Source: Amarolinea sp964580725
GTDB lineage: Bacteria; Chloroflexota; Anaerolineae; SSC4; Amarolineaceae
DNA length: 62,363 nucleotides
Direction: 5' to 3'
Assembly (NCBI GenBank): GCA_964580725.1
Contig: CAZOLV010000018.1
Coordinates: 1-62,363, forward strand
Below, in pieces: positions 45,760-54,014 of the stretch (the stretch's first letter is position 1; every line of letters starts with the position of its first letter). The notes beneath the pieces are model-generated. The model was not told the origin of the DNA. It was given only the letters and a program-made list of their open reading frames with translations, and did not search any database. The position numbers and the translations under genes are program-made.

Positions 45760-47133
45760 TCAGCGGTATTGTACCACAGACGGTGTGGCAATGCTATGAT
45801 TTAGTGCAGTTTTTGCGCCGGGATCGGGCGCACTCGCCAGACGTGTGTAGAGCTGCATCAGCGCGCCGGCCAGCAGTTCGCTGTCGTGACGCGACGGACG
45901 CCGCCGGTCTACCAGGTCGGCCAGGTAGATCGAAATGCCCGGCAGCTCGGCCTGCGGCGGGTTGACCCATTGAAAGCCGGCGGCCTGGCCCGACGTCGCA
46001 ATCTGCGTGTTGTCATTGGCCAGCACATGCGTAAAAACAGACCCGCCCAGGTGAAGGTTGAGGGCCTCGACATGTTCGGCCACGCCGAAATTGGTCGTTT
46101 CGCCAGGCTGCGTCGCCACGTTGCAGATGTAGACGCGCGGCGCGCGCGCCGCCTTGACCGCCCGGGCGATGCCATCCACCATCAGGTTGGGCAGGACGCT
46201 GGTAAAGAGGCTGCCAGGGCCGGCCACGATCAGATCGGCGTCCAGAATCGCCTTGACGGCGGCCGGATAGGCGCGTGCGTTTTCCGGCTGCAAGAAGACG
46301 CGCTCGATGCGGCGCCCCGCCGCCGGAATGACCGACTCGCCCTGCAACCGCCGCCAGCCCGACGCGCCGTCGGCGGCGTCTTCCTGCACATCGGCGCAGA
46401 GGGTCACATCTTCCAGCGTCGCGGGCAGCACCTGTCCGCGCACGGCCAAAACCCGGCTCGATTCGGCCAAACCCCGCTCGAAACTGCCGGTGATGTTGGT
46501 CATGGCGACAATGAAAAGATTGCCGAAGGAATGGCCGCCCAACCCCATCCCTTCACCAAAGCGATATTCGAACAAGCGCGTGGTCAGCGTTTCGGCGTCC
46601 GAAAGAGCGGCGATGCAGGCGCGCAGGTCGCCGGGAGGCGGCAACCCCAGTTCCTGGCGCAGACGCCCCGATGAACCGCCGTCGTCGGCCACGGTGACGA
46701 TGGCAGTGATGTTGTCGGTGTGATGCTTGAGGCCGCGCAACAGGGTGGACAAACCGGTGCCGCCGCCGACGACGACGACTTTGGGGCCGCCGCGACGGCG
46801 GCGATGTTCGTAAACGACATCCACCACGTGCCGCTGGCCAGGGCGCAGGAACGGCTCGACCAGGGCTTGACTCAGTTTGTAGAGCGCCAGGCCGATCAGG
46901 ATCAGGCCAAGCAGTGCAATCAGCGCCGTCAGCAGGGGCTGGCGGGCAACAGACGTGATACCGGTGTAGATGGCAGGCGACAGTGCCTTGTCGTGCGACC
47001 AGCCGACAAGCAGGAGCGCCAGGCCCAGGCTAAAGGCGGCAGCGCCGAGCATGAGCAACAGCAGCCAACGTTTGATGTGCATTCCGGGAATTAGCCACTT
47101 GAGATGCGAGTGGCGTAGATCGAACGATCGCAT
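45760..47133 (-). CDS. yvcK: YvcK family gluconeogenesis factor, membrane-anchored
   Basis: The 457-aa protein has two N-terminal membrane helices (residues about 20-90) and then the YvcK/CofD-like domain: VVVVGGGTGLSTLLRGLKHHT, AIVTVADDGGSSGRLRQELG, PPPGDLRACIAAL, GHSFGNLFIVAMTNITGSF, PGSLFTSVLPNL and ATQPGETTNFGVAEHVEAL. YvcK proteins bind UDP-sugars and affect carbon flux and cell shape. The downstream gap-pgk-tpiA operon fits a metabolic role. ATG 47133 has AAAGGA 15 nt upstream; an alternative start is ATG 47082. Confidence 0.9.
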   Translation of the reverse strand: MRSFDLRHSHLKWLIPGMHIKRWLLLLMLGAAAFSLGLALLLVGWSHDKALSPAIYTGITSVARQPLLTALIALLGLILIGLALYKLSQALVEPFLRPGQRHVVDVVYEHRRRRGGPKVVVVGGGTGLSTLLRGLKHHTDNITAIVTVADDGGSSGRLRQELGLPPPGDLRACIAALSDAETLTTRLFEYRFGEGMGLGGHSFGNLFIVAMTNITGSFERGLAESSRVLAVRGQVLPATLEDVTLCADVQEDAADGASGWRRLQGESVIPAAGRRIERVFLQPENARAYPAAVKAILDADLIVAGPGSLFTSVLPNLMVDGIARAVKAARAPRVYICNVATQPGETTNFGVAEHVEALNLHLGGSVFTHVLANDNTQIATSGQAAGFQWVNPPQAELPGISIYLADLVDRRRPSRHDSELLAGALMQLYTRLASAPDPGAKTALNHSIATPSVVQYR

Positions 47134-47150
47134 GAACGGAGGTTTCCTTT

Positions 47151-47184
47151 CAAGTCAAGTCAGGTCAAGTCAAGTCAAGTCAAG
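47151..47184 (-). repeat. Pentanucleotide repeat upstream of yvcK
   Basis: About seven copies of CAAGT (one is CAGGT) lie 18-51 bp before the yvcK start. In the yvcK sense they read as repeated TTGAC. Confidence 0.85.
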
Positions 47185-47281
47185 ACAATCAGAGCCGCCG
47201 GCCAGTGTAATGCCCGGACTCGACTGGCGTGCGGCTTCCTCACAATCTTGGGGGGCCAGGGGGGCCGTACTGACCATTCTC

Positions 47282-47287
47282 ATTATA
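47282..47287 (-). promoter_or_regulatory. Candidate -10 box for yvcK
   Basis: TATAAT on the minus strand, with TTGGCT 16 bp further upstream (47309-47304). The predicted leader of about 140 nt contains the pentanucleotide repeat. Confidence 0.45.
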
Positions 47288-47370
47288 GTGCAGGCGCGCC
47301 CAAAGCCAAAACGCACAGGCGACCGCCTTCCCCGTCACAGCATCTGCACGGCTTGCGCCGGCCATGCCGC

Positions 47371-48195
47371 TCATGGCGCTGCCTGCAGCCGGTAGAAGAC
47401 CTGCCAGCCCTCGGCGGCCGGCAGGCGCACCAAGTCTACCGCGACATAGCCGCGCGCCAGATAGGTCTCGAAAATCGTGCGCGTCTGCCAGCGCCAGTCG
47501 AGCGCCAGCGCCAGATCGGCCTGCTTCATGGCCTGCACATTGGCCGGAATCTCGACATGCAGCGTTGGCGCCGTCAGTGTGAGATCGGCGCGCAGCAGGC
47601 GGCGCGTCACGCCGGCGCCGGTGCACTCGGTGATCAACGGGCCGCTCAGTTCGTCCGGCGCCGGCGCCCCGCCCGCGGCCAGCGCGGCGACATGCGCCTC
47701 GTTGATCCACCAGGCGACATGAAAACGATCGCTGGGCAGGCCGCGACCCAGCGCGCCAAACTGATCGCCGTACAGGTTGCGCTGATAGGCGCTGGCGACT
47801 GCCCCCAGGGTGTGCAGGTTGAGCCGGGCGTTGGGTGCCTCCAACGGGTCGAACGTCCAGGTAATCAGCTCGATGCCCAGGTCTAACATGCGCGTGCGTT
47901 GCGCCCACTTGAGCTGAGCGGCCACACCGCGATTGCGGTACTCCGGCAAGACGCCCATCGTCTGCGAGCAGAGTTTGAGCCGCCGGTCGCTGGTCAGGCC
48001 CAGAAAACCGAAGAGATAGCCGATCATCTGGCCATCGTCGAACGCGCCAAGCACCACACCGCCGTTGTGCGCCGCCGTATTGAGAATGGGCGCATACAGG
48101 CCCTCTCCCTGCGTGAAGCCCCAACAGCGTTGCTGAATCTGGCGCACTTCGTCGAACTCGTCGAATGTCTTCGAATCGCGTATCGTGATCGTCAC
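47371..48195 (-). CDS. GNAT-family acetyltransferase-like protein
   Basis: The 274-aa protein starts at GTG 48195 behind CAGGAGG. The N-terminal half is a GNAT domain: FDEVRQIQQRCWGF, GGVVLGAFDDGQMIGYLFGFLG and the acetyl-CoA site SQTMGVLPEYRNRGVAAQLKWAQR. Residues about 100-270 (ITWTFDPLEAPNARLNLHTLG and the C-terminal IFETYLARGYVAVDLV) match a group of predicted acetyltransferases with a second half of unknown role. It lies downstream of the GT4 gene in the same direction, 40 bp apart. The substrate is unknown. Confidence 0.8.
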   Translation of the reverse strand: MTITIRDSKTFDEFDEVRQIQQRCWGFTQGEGLYAPILNTAAHNGGVVLGAFDDGQMIGYLFGFLGLTSDRRLKLCSQTMGVLPEYRNRGVAAQLKWAQRTRMLDLGIELITWTFDPLEAPNARLNLHTLGAVASAYQRNLYGDQFGALGRGLPSDRFHVAWWINEAHVAALAAGGAPAPDELSGPLITECTGAGVTRRLLRADLTLTAPTLHVEIPANVQAMKQADLALALDWRWQTRTIFETYLARGYVAVDLVRLPAAEGWQVFYRLQAAP

Positions 48196-48235
48196 CGCTG
48201 TTTCCTCCTGATTAGATACCCGGCCGCGGGCGCCG

Positions 48236-49342
48236 TCAAGCGCCGATCTGCCGGTAGACCCGCAGCGTGGCAGCGGCGCTGCGCTCCCAACTAAAACCGG
48301 CGGCGTGCGCCAGGCCCTCAGTGTGCAGCCGTTGGCGCAGCGGCTCATCGGTCAAGCCCTGTTCGAGACCCTGCACCAGGCTGGCGACCTGCGTTGGGTC
48401 TATCAAAATGGCCGCCTCGCCGGCGATCTCAGCCAGCGCGCCGCGGCGGCTTGTCACGACGACGGCGCCGCACGCCTGCGCTTCGAGAATGGGCAGACCA
48501 AAACCCTCGTACAACGAGGGGAAGGCAAAGAGCGCCGCCCCGCTGTAGAGCGCCGCCAGATCCGCCACACTGACCGCCGTCAGCCGGCGCACACGCGCCG
48601 CCAGGCCGAGCTGGGCGATGGTCTGTTCGATGTGCGTGGTGGCGTTGCCAGGCGGGCCGACAAGAACCAGCGTTAAATCGCTGAAGCGGGCGCTGAGTTG
48701 TCCAAACGCCTGCACTAGCCGCGCCAGATTCTTGCGTTCGACCTGGGCGCTGACATTCAAGATGTAGGGCGCAGCGACGCCCAACCGCTGCAACGCCGCA
48801 GCGACCGCGGGCGGGGCTTGCAGCCGAAAGACGGGATCGGCGGCCGACGGGATGACGTGCAGCCGCGCCGCATCCAGGCGGTAGACGCGCTGCAGGTCGC
48901 CGGCGCTCTGCTGCGATGGGGTGATGACGGCGGCGGCGCACGCCAGGCCGCGGCGCAGCGACAGGCGATGAAACAGACGCCAGGCGGGATGGAACGCCTG
49001 CCAGCCATCTTCCAGGATCGTGTCGTGACAGGTGAGCGCCAGCGGGCAGCCGCCCAACCACAGCGGCGCAATGAAGGCGGGTGCGTGCAGCAGGTTTGGC
49101 CGGCGGCGCCAAACGTGCAGCGGCAGCGCCGCTTCCACGCCCAACAGGAAACCCGCGCCATCCGCGATCTTGCGCAGTGGGTCGGGCTTGCTCTGAAAGC
49201 CGGGAGCGCAGAAGGTTTCGATGCGCCACGTCTCTGGCGCAGTGGCAGCGACGCGCCGCAGCGCGGCCAGGAGCTGACGGCCATAGACGCCGATGCCGCT
49301 GCGGTTGCGGGCGGGAAAGGTCATATCGAAGATGACGTGCAT
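48236..49342 (-). CDS. Glycosyltransferase family 4 protein
   Basis: The 368-aa GT-B fold enzyme has N-terminal IFDMTFPARNRSGIGVYGRQLLAAL, central ITPSQQSAGDLQRVYRL, ILNVSAQVERKNLARLVQAF, and the donor-binding FAFPSLYEGFGLPILEAQACGAVVV with the EX7E pair. It transfers a nucleotide-activated sugar, probably onto a surface glycan. It starts 3 bp after the MurJ stop, so the two genes are coupled, which points to a surface polymer pathway. Confidence 0.92.
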   Translation of the reverse strand: MHVIFDMTFPARNRSGIGVYGRQLLAALRRVAATAPETWRIETFCAPGFQSKPDPLRKIADGAGFLLGVEAALPLHVWRRRPNLLHAPAFIAPLWLGGCPLALTCHDTILEDGWQAFHPAWRLFHRLSLRRGLACAAAVITPSQQSAGDLQRVYRLDAARLHVIPSAADPVFRLQAPPAVAAALQRLGVAAPYILNVSAQVERKNLARLVQAFGQLSARFSDLTLVLVGPPGNATTHIEQTIAQLGLAARVRRLTAVSVADLAALYSGAALFAFPSLYEGFGLPILEAQACGAVVVTSRRGALAEIAGEAAILIDPTQVASLVQGLEQGLTDEPLRQRLHTEGLAHAAGFSWERSAAATLRVYRQIGA

Positions 49343-49345
49343 CGG

Positions 49346-50917
49346 CTACATCTCCTGCTGTGGGACGGGCCACGAGCATCGCCAGCGCGGCCGCAGGGCG
49401 CCGAGAAAGCCGGCACGCAGGGCGAAGATCAGAAAAACGCCGCCCACGCTGCCCATCAGCACGGCCAGGCGCAGGCCTACATCCCAGATGGCGGCGTCGG
49501 GCGGCGCCAACAGCAGATTTTGCAGCAGCAGGCCAAGCGCCAGCGCGGCGGCCGTACCTGGCGCCAGCCGCAGTAGATCGGCCAGCAGGCGGCGCGCCGC
49601 CAGCGCCTGATGACCCCGCGCCAGTGCCAGCATCAGCAGGATGGTGGAGATGAGCGATGTCGCCGAGAGGGCCAGCGCCAGCCCCAGCGCGCCGCCGGCG
49701 CGGCTGCCCAACGTCGCCAGCACCAGGTAGGCGATCAGCGCCGCCAACCCGACCCAGAGGGGCGAGCGCACATCCTGGCGCGCCTGCAAGCCTTTGAGCA
49801 GCAGCGCCCCCACGCCCGCCGGCGCCAGGCCCGCCGCATAGCCTTGCAGCAGAAGAGCGGTTTGGGCGGCGTCCGCTGCGCTGAACCGGCCATGCTGATA
49901 GAGCAGCGTCACCAGCAGGCGGCTGCCGCTGAGCAGCCAGACGGTGCTGATCAGCAGCAGCGGCAGCGCCAGGCGCAGCCCTGCCGCCAGGGCGTCGCGA
50001 AAGGCGGCCCGATCCTCCTGCAGGTCGGCCAGGCGCGGAAAGATCACGACGACGAGCGAACCGGCGATCAAGAAGAGGGGCAGCGAGGCCAGTTTTTGCG
50101 CCAGGGTCAGCCGCGCCACGGCGCCCGCGCCCAGGTGCGAGGCGAAATTGCGCTCGACCAGGGTGGCAACCTGCGACAAGCTGACGTACAGGAAGAGGGG
50201 CAAGCTGGCGTCGAGGATGCGACGGGCGGGCGTTGCGCCGGCCCGTTCACCGTTTGGGGACGCCGCCGATCTGACGGCGCCGGCCGGTCGTCCCACCGCG
50301 GGCAGGATGGCGAGGTGGATCAGGAACTGTACGGCAAAGGCCACCGCCAACGTCGCCGCCAGCGTCGAGACGGCTGCATCGGGCCGCCAGAACAGCGCCA
50401 ACAGGACAGACAGACTGGCCAGCGCCGGGGTGATGGCAGGAAGCAGAAATCGGTTATGGGCGTTGAGCACCACGCCGCTGAAACCGGCCAGCGCCAGGCA
50501 AACTGCGCCGGGCGCCAGCCAGCGAAACGCCTGCAGCGCCAGCGCATGGGCGGCGGTGTCGAAGCCGGGGAAGAGTCGCTGCGTCAGGACGGGGGCAAAG
50601 GCGAGTGCGATCAGCGTCAGCAGCGTCAACGTCAGGGCTGCGCCGCCCAGTGTCTGCCAGATCAAACGCCAGGCCTGCGCCGCGTCGCGTTGGCGCAGTT
50701 CCAGATAGACGGGCAGGACGGCCGGTGTGAGCACACCCGCCACGACCATCTGCTGCAGGAGCGCGGGCAACAGAAGGACGCTGAACAGCGCATCGCTGGC
50801 GGGACTGGCGCCAAAGCGGGCCGCCAGCGCCGCATCGCGCAGGTAGTTCAACGCGTTGACCACCGCTGTCAGCGTCAGAACGAGTACGGTCGTGCGACGC
50901 AGCCTAGCAGTCACCAT
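49346..50917 (-). CDS. murJ: MurJ-like lipid flippase (MVF family)
   Basis: The 523-aa protein starts at ATG 50917, 14 bp inside the preceding gene. It has about 14 membrane spans and MVF-family signatures: YLRDAALAARFGASPASDALFSVLLLPALLQQMV near the N-terminus, LDASLPLFLYVSLSQVATLVERNFAS, and the mid-protein KLASLPLFLIAGSLVVVIFPRLADL. It would flip lipid II or another polyprenyl-linked glycan. Its coupling with a GT4 and a nucleotidyltransferase suggests a dedicated surface-glycan role. Confidence 0.88.
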   Translation of the reverse strand: MVTARLRRTTVLVLTLTAVVNALNYLRDAALAARFGASPASDALFSVLLLPALLQQMVVAGVLTPAVLPVYLELRQRDAAQAWRLIWQTLGGAALTLTLLTLIALAFAPVLTQRLFPGFDTAAHALALQAFRWLAPGAVCLALAGFSGVVLNAHNRFLLPAITPALASLSVLLALFWRPDAAVSTLAATLAVAFAVQFLIHLAILPAVGRPAGAVRSAASPNGERAGATPARRILDASLPLFLYVSLSQVATLVERNFASHLGAGAVARLTLAQKLASLPLFLIAGSLVVVIFPRLADLQEDRAAFRDALAAGLRLALPLLLISTVWLLSGSRLLVTLLYQHGRFSAADAAQTALLLQGYAAGLAPAGVGALLLKGLQARQDVRSPLWVGLAALIAYLVLATLGSRAGGALGLALALSATSLISTILLMLALARGHQALAARRLLADLLRLAPGTAAALALGLLLQNLLLAPPDAAIWDVGLRLAVLMGSVGGVFLIFALRAGFLGALRPRWRCSWPVPQQEM

Positions 50918-52136
50918 GCGCGCCCTCCCGGCGTTGCAGCCGCCGCCAGCCGCGCTGGCTCCAGGAACGAAGCAAACGGCCCCAGAAGCGCAGATGGGCC
51001 AACCAGTGGAACGGCGAGGCGCTGAGGCGCGGATAGAGCGCGGCCAGTTCGGCACGCGAATGGAAGATGGTGCGCCGCACGGCAGCCAGGCGCTCACGCT
51101 CGTTGCGGGGCCAAACGCCCAACATCTCGCCGGGCGCGGCGGTCATCTCGACGCCAAAGGTGCGGTTCGATAGCTGGCTGGCGTCGAGCCAGGCGCGTAA
51201 CGGGGGGTGCACCAGCCCGCGCAGGTTGGCGGCGATAGGCGCCAGCGGGTTGGTGGGCCGATAGTGCGCCAGCAGCGCCAGCGCGGGGTAGACAAAGCGC
51301 GCCGCATCGGGCGTGAGAGGGGTCAGGGCGCTGGCCAACTGCTCTGTGGCGCTGCGCCTGCCCACGGCGAGCAGATCGGCGAGATGCGCCAGGCGCAGCA
51401 GGCGTTCGAGCAGTGAGACCGAGGCGTGAACCGTCAAATGGTGAAGGAGGGCGGCGTGCGTCGGAACCCAGGCGCGGCTGCCGAGGAAGGGGCGCGGTGC
51501 GGCTTGCTGCCAGAGCAATGGGGTGAGGTCGTAGCTGGCGCCGCGAAACTCCTCGCGCACATGGCTGTGCAGGTCGAGCAGGCGCGGGTTGTCGGGATGA
51601 TCGAGCCTCCAGGAGGCGATGGCGCCGCTTGCGGCCGGCGGCTGCAGGACGATGTGACGCCATGTGCGGTTGTGCACGCGATAGCCGATGGCGAGCAGGG
51701 CGCCGACAGCGGCGTCGTGTTGCGCCGGCGGGATTAGGATGTCGAGATCACGCAGCACGCGCAGGGCAGGATCGCCGTAGGCGTTTTCTTCCAGCAGCAG
51801 GCTGCCCTTGAGCGGCATGGCCGGGATGCCGGCCGCGGCCAGCGCGTGCAGGATGTCGGTCAGTTCGGTCACCAGGCGCTGATTGCGCAGCGCATTGCTC
51901 TCGTAGCCAGCCTTCGCCTGCTCCTGCACGCAGGCGGGCAAGCGCCGTCGCCACGGCGCCGCCCATACCAGCGGCAGCACCCCCTGCAGGTAAGCGGTCA
52001 GACCGAGAGTTTGCCAGCCAATTTCCGGCCAGCCGATCTCCACAACGGCGTCATCGGCTTGCAGCAGCCAGCAGGCCAACATTTCGACCGCCTGCGGGTA
52101 CCAACCCCGCTGCGCCGCAGTCAATGGTAGTTCCAA
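50904..52136 (-). CDS. Nucleotidyltransferase family protein (NTP_transf_5-like)
   Basis: The 410-aa protein is translated from TTG 52136, supported by AGGGAG 5 bp upstream. It resembles the uncharacterised nucleotidyltransferase family PF14907: helical N-terminus, then AAAGIPAMPLKGSLLLEENAYGD and the catalytic Asp pair in LRDLDILIPP, followed by LLDLHSHVREEF and a helical C-terminal half. Such proteins are common in exopolysaccharide clusters. Its end overlaps murJ. Confidence 0.8.
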   Translation of the reverse strand: MELPLTAAQRGWYPQAVEMLACWLLQADDAVVEIGWPEIGWQTLGLTAYLQGVLPLVWAAPWRRRLPACVQEQAKAGYESNALRNQRLVTELTDILHALAAAGIPAMPLKGSLLLEENAYGDPALRVLRDLDILIPPAQHDAAVGALLAIGYRVHNRTWRHIVLQPPAASGAIASWRLDHPDNPRLLDLHSHVREEFRGASYDLTPLLWQQAAPRPFLGSRAWVPTHAALLHHLTVHASVSLLERLLRLAHLADLLAVGRRSATEQLASALTPLTPDAARFVYPALALLAHYRPTNPLAPIAANLRGLVHPPLRAWLDASQLSNRTFGVEMTAAPGEMLGVWPRNERERLAAVRRTIFHSRAELAALYPRLSASPFHWLAHLRFWGRLLRSWSQRGWRRLQRREGAHGDC

Positions 52137-52191
52137 ATCAACTCCCTACACCATCCGCCCGCCCGTGTGGCGCGTCGGCGAGCGGCCGCTT

Positions 52192-52242
52192 CCTGAGCCT
52201 GTCGAAGAGGGTTTCGACAAGCTCAGCCTACGCAGGCTCAGG
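52192..52242. repeat. Dispersed CCTGAGCCTGTCGAAG palindromic repeat
   Basis: CTGAGCCTGTCGAA is followed by TTTCGACAAGCTCAG and a third CAGGCTCAGG arm, giving a REP-like imperfect palindrome. A partial relative is at 29483-29503. Confidence 0.65.
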
Positions 52243-52252
52243 CCCCCGATTT

Positions 52253-53014
52253 CTATCCTGTCAATATCGAGGCCAGTTGGCGCAGGCCGAGGATGAGGCG
52301 GGGGCCGGGGCGGTTCAGGTAACTGTCGTCCATCACGTGGACCCGCCGATTGCGCACCGCCGTCAGACTCGACCAGCCGGGGCGCGCCAGCATCTGTTCA
52401 ACCTGCGACATGCGGCCAAAGCCGCACCAGGCCAGCACGATCACCTCCGGGTCGTAGGCAACAATCGCCTCGTCGCTCACCTCGACGCTGCGCTGACCCG
52501 GCCGCGCCAGGCCAGACTCACCGCCCGCCCAGGTCGCCAGTTCGGGAACCCAACCGCCGGCGGCGGTCGGCGGCATGTGCCAGTCTTCGATGTACAGACG
52601 CGGCCGGCGCCGGCGCACGATCTGCGCCGCCATCATGTGCCGGCGCAGATCAGCGCGTATCGCCTGGGCCATCGTTGCCGCCCCCACCACTTCGCCGATG
52701 ATCTGAATGCTCTCGAACGCCTCGTCCAACGTCTTCGGGTCAACGCTCAGCACCGCGGCGCCGTTCATGACCAGACGGGCGCTCACACGATCCCGCACGG
52801 GCGTGTTGGTGAGGATCAGATCGGGCGCCAGGCTGGTCACCTGGCGATCTTGAATGTCGAAACAGCCGCCCACATCGAGCGCCTTGCGACGCGCCTCGAG
52901 CGGCCAGTCACAGTAGCGGGTAACGCCCACCACCCGCTCGCCCACACCCAGGGCGTACAGGATTTCGGTGTTGCTCGGCGCCAACGACACGATGCGCTGT
53001 GGTAATGCCATCAT
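52253..53014 (-). CDS. BtuF-like cobalamin/siderophore-binding protein
   Basis: The 253-aa protein starts at ATG 53014, overlapping the response regulator stop (ATGA). It is a class III substrate-binding fold: RIVSLAPSNTEILYALGVGERVVGVTRYCDWP, DLILTNTPVRD, EDWHMPPTAAGGWVPELATWAGG, and LAWCGFGRMSQVEQM. No signal peptide or lipobox is present, so it is cytosolic or has an unusual export route. No BtuC or BtuD is nearby. Such orphan, leaderless BtuF-like proteins are known, but their role is unclear. Coupling to a response regulator suggests sensing. Confidence 0.8.
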   Translation of the reverse strand: MMALPQRIVSLAPSNTEILYALGVGERVVGVTRYCDWPLEARRKALDVGGCFDIQDRQVTSLAPDLILTNTPVRDRVSARLVMNGAAVLSVDPKTLDEAFESIQIIGEVVGAATMAQAIRADLRRHMMAAQIVRRRRPRLYIEDWHMPPTAAGGWVPELATWAGGESGLARPGQRSVEVSDEAIVAYDPEVIVLAWCGFGRMSQVEQMLARPGWSSLTAVRNRRVHVMDDSYLNRPGPRLILGLRQLASILTG

Positions 53015-53721
53015 CTCCCCGATTCGCGCGCCCACTTGTAGCCCATCCCGCGCACCGTCTGCAGCCAGCGCGGCTGCGATGGATCGTCTTCGAGCTTGGC
53101 GCGCAAATGACGAATATGGACATCCACCGTGCGGTCGCTGCCAATGTCGGTCTCATAGCCCCACACCGCTTCGACCAGCGCCGCACGGCTCACCGGGCGA
53201 TCGGCGTTGCTGACCAGATAGCGCAGCAGGCGGAATTCGGTCGGCGTTAGATCAACCGGCTGCGCATGGCGCGTGACCACCAGCCGCTCCAGATCGAGTT
53301 CGATGGGGCCAAAGCGCAGGCGAGCGCCCGCCGCAGCGGCCGAAAGCTCGCCATAAGCGCGACGCAAGAGGGCGCGAACACGCGCAATCAGTTCGTGCAG
53401 TTTGTACGGCTTGACAACGTAATCATCGGCGCCCAGCTCCAGACCCAGCACCTTATCGAGTTCCTCGTCGCGCGCCGTCAGCATCAGAATCGGCTGGCGC
53501 CGCCCCTGGCTGCGCAAACGTCGGCAGACGTCGAAACCGCTCATGTCGGGCAAGCGAATATCGAGCACGATCAGATGCGGGTCGGATTGCGCCGTCAGAT
53601 CGAGCGCCCGCTGGCCGTTTTCAGCCCACAGCGCCTGAAACCCCTCCGCCTGCAGCGCATACGTCAACCCACGCGCCACCGCACGCTCATCTTCGACGAT
53701 CAAAATTCGTTCATTGGACAC
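53011..53721 (-). CDS. OmpR/PhoB-family response regulator
   Basis: The 236-aa protein starts at GTG 53721. The receiver domain has the acidic pair ILIVEDE, phospho-acceptor Asp54 in HLIVLDIRLPD, MLTARD (Thr) and VVKPYKL (Lys). The winged-helix DNA-binding domain has PVDLTPTEFRLLRYLV and RTVDVHIRHLRAKLEDDPSQPRW. No histidine kinase is in the window. The BtuF-like gene is co-translated. A TATAAT box on the minus strand at 53773-53768 may be its promoter. Confidence 0.92.
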   Translation of the reverse strand: MSNERILIVEDERAVARGLTYALQAEGFQALWAENGQRALDLTAQSDPHLIVLDIRLPDMSGFDVCRRLRSQGRRQPILMLTARDEELDKVLGLELGADDYVVKPYKLHELIARVRALLRRAYGELSAAAAGARLRFGPIELDLERLVVTRHAQPVDLTPTEFRLLRYLVSNADRPVSRAALVEAVWGYETDIGSDRTVDVHIRHLRAKLEDDPSQPRWLQTVRGMGYKWARESGR

Positions 53722-53767
53722 CCACACACCTCGCCTGGCAGACTTCGGGACGCAATCCCCACTCCTC

Positions 53768-53773
53768 ATTATA
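53768..53773 (-). promoter_or_regulatory. Candidate -10 box of the response regulator gene
   Basis: TATAAT on the minus strand 46 bp before the GTG start; the -35 is poor (TTGGGG at 19 bp), so an activator may be needed. Confidence 0.4.
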
Positions 53774-53871
53774 CCCCATCCCGCCCTGTCCACCCCAATT
53801 CCCCCCAGTTCCCATCATTGGCCGCCAGCCCTTCTTCCGCAAAAAAGAGAATCGTTCGGTTTCCATTTCGA

Positions 53872-53900
53872 TAGACAACGACCGCTTTCGATGCTATAAT
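53872..53900 (+). promoter_or_regulatory. Promoter of the giant adhesin gene
   Basis: TAGACA (53872-53877) and the consensus TATAAT (53895-53900) are 17 bp apart. An 8-bp palindrome CGGTACCG (53916-53923) lies just after the predicted start site and could be an operator. The remaining leader to 54014 shows no gene. Confidence 0.7.
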
Positions 53901-54014
53901 AGCCGTGTGGTATCGCGGTACCGTTGATCTCCCGTCGTTTCTCGTCCTCCCAACGTCCCACGCCGACGGTTGTGCGCCCGGTATTGCACGTGAAGTTAGT
54001 CGAGGAGGCCCTGT

